A stretch of 5,036 nucleotides of DNA from Lachnospiraceae bacterium (GTDB lineage: Bacteria > Bacillota > Clostridia > Lachnospirales > Lachnospiraceae), in NCBI GenBank assembly GCA_003520205.1, contig DOVG01000280.1:4234-9269 (forward strand), written 5' to 3'. Positions 1 to 4,092 of this stretch are shown in pieces (the stretch's first letter is position 1; every line of letters begins with the position of its first letter). The position numbers and the translations under genes were made by a program. Under the pieces are notes generated by a model. That model saw only the letters and a list, made by a program, of their open reading frames with translations. It made no database searches and was not told the DNA's origin.

Positions 1-993
1 GAAATGCTTGAGGCTGAGCCTTCACTGGTTGTATGCGATATGCATCCTAAGTATAATACTACTGCTGTTGCTGAATCCATGGGACTGCCGGTTATGAAGA
101 TTCAGCATCATTATGCACATATTCTGTCATGTATGGCCGAAAATGACTATCTGGACGAAGTAATAGGCGTATCCTTTGATGGAACGGGATACGGAATGGA
201 TGGAACTATCTGGGGCGGAGAATATCTAAAATGCCGCCTCGACGGATTTGACAGGCTTGACCACATAAGTCCTTTTATCCAAAGCGGTGGAGACCTTTCT
301 TCTAAGGAAGGCTGGCGAATAGCTGCATCCATCCTTGGAGATTTTGCAGGTGAGTCTTCTGAAGAATCGTGTGATAAGGCAAAGGATATCTGCTCAAGCC
401 TTGAAATATGTTCCTCCATGGAATACAGCATTCTAAACAACATGGCGAGAACAGGCGTAAACAGTATCCTGTCTACAAGCGCAGGCCGACTTTTCGATGC
501 TGTCAGTGCTGTTCTCGGAATAAGAAGGAGCTCTACATTTGAAGGAGAAAGCTCTACTGCACTTATGTTTGAAGCTGAGAGATGGCTTCGCAGGAATAAC
601 CGAAGCATTTCAGATTATCTGGATAATGAGACGGAGCATATAACTACTGATTATATAAAAAGTATTAATTTGGACACAAATCTGCTTGTGCGCGACCTTA
701 CCCAAAAGGCACTTGAGGGCGAAGACAGAAGCAGCCTTGCTTTTACATTTCACGCTGCACTATCTGATATAATAAACCAGACCTGTCAAAGGCTAAGTAA
801 TGAAACCGGAATTGGAACTATCGCTTTAAGTGGTGGTGTATTCCAGAACAGGCTTCTACTTAAACTTACAAAGGAGCGTCTGAAAAAAACAGGTCTCAAG
901 GTTCTGCACCATAGTCTGATACCAACAAATGATGGAGGTATCGCAGCAGGTCAGGCACTCGCGGGATTGATAAGAATTAATCAGATTAAATAA
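1..993 (+). CDS. hypF: Carbamoyltransferase HypF, C-terminal part (5' end outside window)
   Basis: HypF uses carbamoyl phosphate and ATP to make carbamoyl-adenylate and transfers the carbamoyl group to the C-terminal cysteine of HypE, the first step toward the cyanide ligands of the [NiFe]-hydrogenase iron; it acts in the cytoplasm. Only the last 330 or so residues of a protein that is usually about 750 long are present, covering the Kae1/TobZ-like carbamoyltransferase domain. The frame is open to base 1, so the ATG at base 4 is internal. Numbering from that Met, visible motifs are DMHPKYNTT (12-20), QHHYAH (34-39) with the HxxxH metal-ligand pattern, FDGTGYGMDGTIWGGE, GRLFDAVSAVLG, ALSGGVFQNRLLL, and PTNDGG with Asp310 as the expected third metal ligand. 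The acylphosphatase, zinc-finger and YrdC-like domains must lie to the left. The next gene starts 21 bases after the stop, which suggests co-transcription. The assignment is firm. Confidence 0.96.
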   Translation, partial: EMLEAEPSLVVCDMHPKYNTTAVAESMGLPVMKIQHHYAHILSCMAENDYLDEVIGVSFDGTGYGMDGTIWGGEYLKCRLDGFDRLDHISPFIQSGGDLSSKEGWRIAASILGDFAGESSEESCDKAKDICSSLEICSSMEYSILNNMARTGVNSILSTSAGRLFDAVSAVLGIRRSSTFEGESSTALMFEAERWLRRNNRSISDYLDNETEHITTDYIKSINLDTNLLVRDLTQKALEGEDRSSLAFTFHAALSDIINQTCQRLSNETGIGTIALSGGVFQNRLLLKLTKERLKKTGLKVLHHSLIPTNDGGIAAGQALAGLIRINQIK

Positions 994-1014
994 TACATTC
1001 GGAGGATATAATTA

Positions 1015-1485
1015 ATGAATGTAAGACATGCTGAAATAGATGATGTACCTGGAATTCTCAAACTTCTTGTACAGGTAGATATGGTACATCATAATGGTCG
1101 CCCTGATCTCTTCAAAGGGCCTGCGACCAAATACAACGAAGAAGAATTAAAAGAGATTATAAAATGTAGTACCACTCCCGTTTTCGTATGTGTAGATGAG
1201 CAAAATGAAGTATGTGGTCATGCATTTTGTATACACAAACAGGAAGTAAATGATTCTGTGCTAACAGACATCAAAACACTATATATCGATGATATATGCG
1301 TAGATGAAAATCATAGACGTATGAATATAGGAAGACTGTTATATGACTATGTACATAATTATGCTATGGAACATGGTTTCTACAATATAACATTAAATGT
1401 GTGGAGCTGTAACCCGGGCGCTAGAAAATTCTACGAAACACTGGGCTTCGTGCCACAAAAAATTGGAATGGAAGTTATTCTTTAA
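1015..1485 (+). CDS. GNAT family N-acetyltransferase, substrate unknown
   Basis: This 156-residue protein has the size and motif order of a single-domain GNAT acetyltransferase, which moves an acetyl group from acetyl-CoA to an amine. The N-terminus has the usual beta1-alpha1 opening (VRHAEIDDVPGILKLL). Motif A is DDICVDENHRRMNIGRLLYD (about 92-111) and motif B is LNVWSCNPGARKFYETLGF. The acetyl-CoA pyrophosphate loop reads RRMNIG (101-106), so the generic R/QxxGxG/A has Asn in place of the first Gly; a small subgroup trait is more likely than a defect. HHNGRPDLF (25-33) is a recognisable subgroup motif, but I cannot name the substrate. The start is supported by GGAGG at 1001-1005, 9 bases upstream. 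It sits 21 bases after hypF and 18 before hypC, so it is very probably in the hyp transcript, but no acetylation step is known in hydrogenase cyanide synthesis. It could be a protein or small-molecule acetyltransferase carried along by chance. Confidence 0.9.
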   Translation: MNVRHAEIDDVPGILKLLVQVDMVHHNGRPDLFKGPATKYNEEELKEIIKCSTTPVFVCVDEQNEVCGHAFCIHKQEVNDSVLTDIKTLYIDDICVDENHRRMNIGRLLYDYVHNYAMEHGFYNITLNVWSCNPGARKFYETLGFVPQKIGMEVIL

Positions 1486-1503
1486 TATAAGGAGGAATTT
1501 AAA

Positions 1504-1725
1504 ATGTGTGTAGGACTTGCTGCAAAAGTAGTTAGTGTAAAAGATGGTACTGCTATTATAGATGCAAGCGGTGCAAAAAGAGATGTAAGTGCTGAGCTTC
1601 TTGAAGATCTGGAACCGGGTGATTATGTAATGGTTCATGCAGGTGTAGCTATAGCAAAAATAACAGCTGATGATGAGACAGAATCATCAGGAGTAATGGC
1701 TGGTATCACAGCTCATGCCAGATAA
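1504..1725 (+). CDS. hypC: Hydrogenase maturation chaperone HypC
   Basis: HypC is the small chaperone (usually 70-90 residues; 73 here) that binds HypD, carries the iron while CO and CN ligands are added, and delivers it to the hydrogenase large subunit. The N-terminus is MCVGLAAKV: Cys2, the essential iron/partner-binding residue exposed after Met removal, is present. Most HypC proteins have Pro at position 6 (MCxGxP), and here it is Ala. The small beta-barrel core ends in GDYVMVHAGVAIAKI (39-53) with the conserved His45. The tail after residue 54 is acidic and then Gly/Ala-rich. A strong AAGGAGG at 1489-1495, 8 bases before the ATG, fixes the start. hypD follows after 24 bases, as expected for two proteins that form a complex. 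HybG and HupF are paralogues with the same fold, but the context favours HypC. Confidence 0.96.
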   Translation: MCVGLAAKVVSVKDGTAIIDASGAKRDVSAELLEDLEPGDYVMVHAGVAIAKITADDETESSGVMAGITAHAR

Positions 1726-1749
1726 TCACACTGAAAAGGATGTAAGAAG

Positions 1750-2829
1750 ATGAATGAAATAATCGAAAATGCACGTGAAATCATATCAGGCTACGATGGA
1801 CCAAAGCTTCGAATCATGGAAGTGTGCGGAACTCATACTCATGAGATATTCCGCCTCGGAATCAGAAGTCTGCTTCCTGAAAATATTGATCTTATATCAG
1901 GTCCCGGATGCCCGGTTTGTGTAACACCAGTCGGATATATCGATGAGGCGATTTTTCTCGCACTTGAAAAAAACTGTATCATATGTACCTTCGGAGATCT
2001 TATAAAGGTTCCAGGCACAAAATACAGTCTTGCTGGAGCAAGAGCTGATGGAGCAGATGTACGACCTGTATATTCTCCAGATGATGCTGTTCAGCTTGCC
2101 CAGCAGCTTACAGAAGAGGCAGCTGAAAATGGAAATATAAACGATGCAAGACAGGTTGTATTCCTCGCGGTTGGATTTGAAACCACCACTCCATCGGCAT
2201 GTATAGCTGTAAAGAAAGCTAAACGTCTCGGACTTCAGAACTTCTCAATACTTACAGCAAACAAAACCATGCCAAATGCTTACGCAAAACTCAAAGGTAG
2301 CGCAGATGCATTTCTCTATCCTGGACATGTAAATGCTATTACAGGAAATGCAGTCTGCAAAGCTCTTAAAGAAGAAGGCGTGTCAGGTGTTGTAGCCGGC
2401 TTTACAGCCAATGAGCTTATGACTGCCCTTGCTGTTACAATTGAACTCTCTAAGAAGAAAGAACCATTCTTCGAAAATTGCTATCCAAGAGTCGTTAAAG
2501 ATGAAGGAAATATAGCAGCTCAAAAGCTCATGGATGAGATAATGGAGCCTTGTGATTCTGAGTGGAGAGGTCTGGGAATAATCGAAATGTCCGGTATGAA
2601 GCTTCGCAAAGAATTCTGCGATTTTGATGCAAGGATTAAGCATTCTATACCGGAAATACAAGGTAAAGCAAATCCCGCTTGCCGATGTCCTGATGTCCTT
2701 CAAGGAAAGATTAAACCTACTGACTGTCCTTTATTTGGAAAAGTCTGTGATCCTATACATCCAGTAGGTGCATGCATGGTTTCTGATGAAGGAGCCTGCG
2801 CAGCTTATTACCACTACGGTTTTAACTAA
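1750..2829 (+). CDS. hypD: Hydrogenase maturation iron-sulfur protein HypD
   Basis: HypD is the [4Fe-4S] scaffold on which the Fe(CN)2CO group is built together with HypC; it accepts cyanide from HypE. The 359-residue length is normal. Conserved segments in order are MEVCGTHTHEIFRLG with Cys26, GPGCPVCVTP with Cys54 and Cys57 (the CxxC associated with iron binding and redox chemistry), CTFGDLIKVPG, VGFETTTPS, LYPGHVNAITG, GFTANELMTAL, and a cysteine-rich C-terminus with Cys311, 313, 326, 333, 342 and 350, ending GACMVSDEGACAAYYHYG. This C-terminal set contains the cluster ligands. The start is preceded by AAGGA at 1736-1740, 9 bases upstream; an ATG at 1740 in another frame is followed at once by a stop. 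No residue known to be essential is missing. The gene follows hypC closely, and no terminator is seen after it: the hairpins that follow lack a T-run. Confidence 0.97.
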   Translation: MNEIIENAREIISGYDGPKLRIMEVCGTHTHEIFRLGIRSLLPENIDLISGPGCPVCVTPVGYIDEAIFLALEKNCIICTFGDLIKVPGTKYSLAGARADGADVRPVYSPDDAVQLAQQLTEEAAENGNINDARQVVFLAVGFETTTPSACIAVKKAKRLGLQNFSILTANKTMPNAYAKLKGSADAFLYPGHVNAITGNAVCKALKEEGVSGVVAGFTANELMTALAVTIELSKKKEPFFENCYPRVVKDEGNIAAQKLMDEIMEPCDSEWRGLGIIEMSGMKLRKEFCDFDARIKHSIPEIQGKANPACRCPDVLQGKIKPTDCPLFGKVCDPIHPVGACMVSDEGACAAYYHYGFN

Positions 2830-2849
2830 TAATATATTTGATGTATATA

Positions 2850-2856
2850 ATAAAAT
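2850..2856. repeat. Left copy of putative target-site duplication (ATAAAAT)
   Basis: ATAAAAT abuts the left terminal inverted repeat and is repeated exactly 208 bases further on at 3058-3064. The next base on each side differs. The sequence is pure A/T, so its value as evidence comes mostly from its exact position at the ends of the inverted repeat. Confidence 0.5.
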
Positions 2857-2873
2857 GACGTAGGTGTCAAAAG
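2857..2873 (+). repeat. Left terminal inverted repeat
   Basis: GACGTAGGTGTCAAAAG is the reverse complement of 3041-3057 except at 2860 and 2863, both of which would be G-U pairs in a + strand RNA. The inner ten bases (2864-2873, GTGTCAAAAG) match perfectly. The same ten bases also take part in a local hairpin (2863-2887). Confidence 0.75.
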
Positions 2874-2887
2874 TACCTTTTAACACC
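2863..2887. repeat. Inverted repeat / hairpin 1
   Basis: GGTGTCAAAAG and CTTTTAACACC pair over 10 of 11 positions around a TAC loop. The single mismatch (2868/2882) becomes a G-U pair on the - strand RNA. No T-run follows, so it does not look like a terminator for hypD. Confidence 0.75.
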
Positions 2888-2898
2888 ATATGACATAC

Positions 2899-2933
2899 GG
2901 ATTGCTCCATTTCTTACGAAATTCTCGCAATCC
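2899..2933. repeat. Inverted repeat / hairpin 2
   Basis: GGATTGC (2899-2905) pairs perfectly with GCAATCC (2927-2933). Inside, ATTTC (2909-2913) pairs with GAAAT (2918-2922) around a TTAC loop, separated from the outer stem by a small internal loop. Confidence 0.75.
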
Positions 2934-2935
2934 TA

Positions 2936-2989
2936 GAAACACTCAGAAACCGCTAGTTTTCTACGAAAACTGCTATTTCCTCGTGTTTC
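2936..2989. repeat. Inverted repeat / hairpin 3
   Basis: Three stacked stems share one axis: GAAACAC (2936-2942) with GTGTTTC (2983-2989), GAAA (2946-2949) with TTTC (2976-2979), and AGTTTTC (2955-2961) with GAAAACT (2965-2971) around a TAC loop. All stems are perfect, with internal loops between them. Confidence 0.75.
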
Positions 2990-2992
2990 AGC

Positions 2993-3050
2993 GTGTCATA
3001 AGGTCAAGCTGCTTTTCCTGCAAGCAGGAACGCAGTTTGACTTTTGACAC
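2993..3050. repeat. Inverted repeat / hairpin 4 (longest)
   Basis: This is a 58-base hairpin with about 24 pairs. GTGTCA (2993-2998) pairs with TGACAC (3045-3050), GTCAAGCTGC (3003-3012) with GCAGTTTGAC (3032-3041; one G-T wobble), and TTCCTG (3015-3020) with CAGGAA (3025-3030) around CAAG. It is the strongest local structure in the window. No T-run follows it on either strand. Confidence 0.8.
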
Positions 3051-3057
3051 TTATGTC
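3041..3057 (-). repeat. Right terminal inverted repeat
   Basis: CTTTTGACACTTATGTC pairs with the left repeat at 2857-2873. The same bases can instead pair internally: CTTTTGACAC with GTGTCATAAG at 2993-3002, and TATGTCATA (3052-3060) with TATGACATA at 2889-2897. These two uses exclude each other. Confidence 0.75.
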
Positions 3058-3064
3058 ATAAAAT
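3058..3064. repeat. Right copy of putative target-site duplication (ATAAAAT)
   Basis: This is the second copy of ATAAAAT, immediately outside the right terminal inverted repeat. It also contains TAAAAT (3059-3064), a possible -10 hexamer for a promoter reaching out of the element toward hypE. Confidence 0.5.
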
Positions 3065-3071
3065 AATGAGT

Positions 3072-3076
3072 AGGAG
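3072..3076 (+). promoter_or_regulatory. Ribosome binding site of hypE
   Basis: AGGAG lies 8 bases before the hypE ATG and outside the inverted-repeat element, so the insertion left translation initiation of hypE intact. It also fixes the start codon. Confidence 0.85.
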
Positions 3077-3084
3077 AAAATATA

Positions 3085-4089
3085 ATGAATGACGTAATTA
3101 CCCTGGCACATGGGGCTGGAGGTGTGCAGACCTCTGATCTGATTGGAAATATATTTAAAAAACATCTGGATAATCCATACATGACCGCAGATGACGCAGC
3201 TGTTCTTGAAATACCTGCAGGTAAGATAGCTATGTCAACTGATGGCTTTATAGTATCCCCCTATGAATTTGCTGGTGGAAATATAGGCAAGCTATCCATT
3301 TGTGGAACAGTAAATGACGTAGCATGTATGGGTGCTATTCCCAAATATCTTACATGTTCATTTATCATAGAAGAAGGTTTTCCTGTTGAAAAGCTGGATG
3401 AAATAGTAGCAGCCATGGCTAAAACAGCCAAAGAGGCCGGAGTTCATATCGTTGCAGGTGATACAAAGGTTGCCGGTAAAGGACAGGTAGATAAAGTATT
3501 TATAACTACTACAGGAATCGGTCAGATTATTGAAGGTGCATCAACTTCAGGTGCATTTGCGAAGCCTGGTGATAAGATAATAGTTACCGGAGACATCGGA
3601 AGACATGGATGTACGATTCTTCTGGCAAGAAATGACTTCAAGATTGACGCAGACATAACAAGTGACTGTGCTCCTCTTGCCAAAAATATTGAAAAAGTAT
3701 TAGAAACTACAAAGGATGTACATGTTATTAGAGATGCTACCCGTGGCGGTGTAGGAACAGTACTTTACGAAATAGCCGGAGAAAGTAATGTAGGAATATC
3801 TCTTGATTATGATGATATTCCTGTTGATCCTGGTGTTCGTGGTGTATGTTCCATGCTGGGACTTGAACCTTTATATCTTGCATGTGAAGGTCGACTGGTT
3901 ATATTCGCTCCTGCCTCTGAAGCAGACAGAATTGTAGATGTCCTAAGAAGCTGTCCTAATTCTGAAGGTGCATGTATAATAGGTGAGGTCACTGAAGAAA
4001 ATGTTGGAAAAGTAGTTGTAAATACCGCCGTTGGCGCAAAGACAATGCTTTCACGCCCAAGCGGCGAGCTTCTTCCACGAATCTGTTAA
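3085..4089 (+). CDS. hypE: Hydrogenase maturation protein HypE (carbamoyl dehydratase)
   Basis: HypE accepts the carbamoyl group from HypF on its C-terminal cysteine and dehydrates the thiocarboxamide to a thiocyanate using ATP, then donates cyanide to the HypC-HypD iron. The 334-residue length is typical. It is a PurM/AIR-synthase-like ATPase: HGAGG (9-13), the acidic nucleotide/Mg site ADDAAVL (35-41), STDGFIV (51-57), GTVNDVACMGA (74-84), AGDTKVAGKG in the middle, RDATRGGVGTVLYEIA at the start of the C-terminal lobe, and CEGRLVIF. It ends exactly with PRIC, placing the essential thiol at Cys334. FAGG replaces the more usual FPGG near residue 62, a conservative change. The gene is separated from hypD by the inverted-repeat element and may depend on read-through from the upstream operon. 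Its stop is 3 bases from that of the convergent gene. Confidence 0.97.
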   Translation: MNDVITLAHGAGGVQTSDLIGNIFKKHLDNPYMTADDAAVLEIPAGKIAMSTDGFIVSPYEFAGGNIGKLSICGTVNDVACMGAIPKYLTCSFIIEEGFPVEKLDEIVAAMAKTAKEAGVHIVAGDTKVAGKGQVDKVFITTTGIGQIIEGASTSGAFAKPGDKIIVTGDIGRHGCTILLARNDFKIDADITSDCAPLAKNIEKVLETTKDVHVIRDATRGGVGTVLYEIAGESNVGISLDYDDIPVDPGVRGVCSMLGLEPLYLACEGRLVIFAPASEADRIVDVLRSCPNSEGACIIGEVTEENVGKVVVNTAVGAKTMLSRPSGELLPRIC

Positions 4090-4092
4090 TTA

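Larger units (their letters stand above)
2857..3057. mobile_element. MITE-like element with terminal inverted repeats, inserted between hypD and hypE
   Basis: A 201-base non-coding unit starts GACGTAGGTGTCAAAAG (2857-2873) and ends CTTTTGACACTTATGTC (3041-3057). The two ends are inverted repeats matching at 15 of 17 positions, and both differences are G/T wobbles. The same 7 bases, ATAAAAT, lie directly outside both ends (2850-2856 and 3058-3064), as expected for a target-site duplication. Exact borders are ambiguous by a base or two, because the repeat ends AT/AT also extend the inversion; 203 bases with a 5-base TAAAA duplication fits equally well. The length, lack of a gene, TIRs and duplication are what defines a MITE, mobilised by a transposase elsewhere. 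The flanks are AT-rich, so a chance match of the 7-mer is possible. I do not recognise a named family; a structured RNA gene is the main alternative reading. Confidence 0.6.
2863..3060 (+). ncRNA. Candidate multibranched structured RNA (speculative)
   Basis: As a + strand transcript this region folds compactly. Hairpin 1 is 2863-2873 with 2877-2887 (one C-A mismatch, loop UAC). A closing stem of 9 perfect pairs joins 2889-2897 to 3052-3060. It encloses hairpin 2 (2899-2905 with 2927-2933, inner 2909-2913 with 2918-2922), hairpin 3 (2936-2942 with 2983-2989, then 2946-2949 with 2976-2979, tip 2955-2961 with 2965-2971) and hairpin 4 (2993-2998 with 3045-3050, 3003-3012 with 3032-3041, tip 3015-3020 with 3025-3030). 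The linkers are 1, 2, 3 and 1 bases. Such tight packing is typical of selected RNA structure, but palindrome-rich mobile DNA could give the same picture, and I do not recognise a known RNA class. Since hypD and hypE point the same way, it would be transcribed with the operon. Confidence 0.35.
3037..3064 (+). promoter_or_regulatory. Possible outward promoter at the element's right end
   Basis: TTGACT (3037-3042, five of six to the -35 consensus) and TAAAAT (3059-3064, five of six to -10) are 16 bases apart. The -10 would be formed by the putative target-site duplication. The expected transcript would start around 3070, almost on top of the hypE ribosome binding site, leaving a leader of only about 14 bases, which weakens the case. 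The -35 also overlaps hairpin 4. Confidence 0.2.
2830..3084. other. Gene-free stretch between hypD and hypE
   Basis: Elsewhere on the + strand the genes are 18-24 bases apart, but here 255 bases separate hypD from hypE. I found no convincing coding sequence on either strand. Bases 2830-2849 are AT-rich with no recognised site. Bases 2850-3064 hold a unit with terminal inverted repeats and flanking direct repeats, almost fully self-complementary. Bases 3065-3084 contain the hypE ribosome binding site. No intrinsic terminator is visible: none of the hairpins is followed by a run of T on either strand. Confidence 0.85.

Noticed and set aside
4..6. ATG at base 4 as the hypF start
   Set aside because: The frame is open to base 1, there is no room for a ribosome binding site, and the N-terminal HypF domains are missing, so the gene extends to the left.
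147..608. Open frame of 153 codons on the - strand inside hypF
   Set aside because: It lies fully antisense to well-conserved HypF motifs, and its translation resembles no family.
1393..1638. Open frame of 81 codons on the - strand across the GNAT-hypC junction
   Set aside because: It is antisense to two solid genes, with a low-complexity, unrecognisable product.
2383..2703. Open frame of 106 codons on the - strand inside hypD
   Set aside because: It is a shadow of the conserved HypD coding sequence and has no recognisable domain.
2993..3050. Hairpin 4 as an intrinsic terminator
   Set aside because: The stem is strong, but no run of T follows on the + strand or, read the other way, on the - strand. 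hypE also follows in the same direction.
2850..3064. CRISPR array or tandem repeat between hypD and hypE
   Set aside because: The repeats are inverted and of unequal length, with no regular direct-repeat and spacer pattern.
3081..3086. Perfect TATAAT as a -10 box for hypE
   Set aside because: It overlaps the hypE start codon and has no -35 at 16-18 bases, so it cannot drive a translatable hypE message.
3807..3992. Open frame of 61 codons on the - strand inside hypE
   Set aside because: It is a shadow of hypE, Ser/Pro-rich with no family resemblance.
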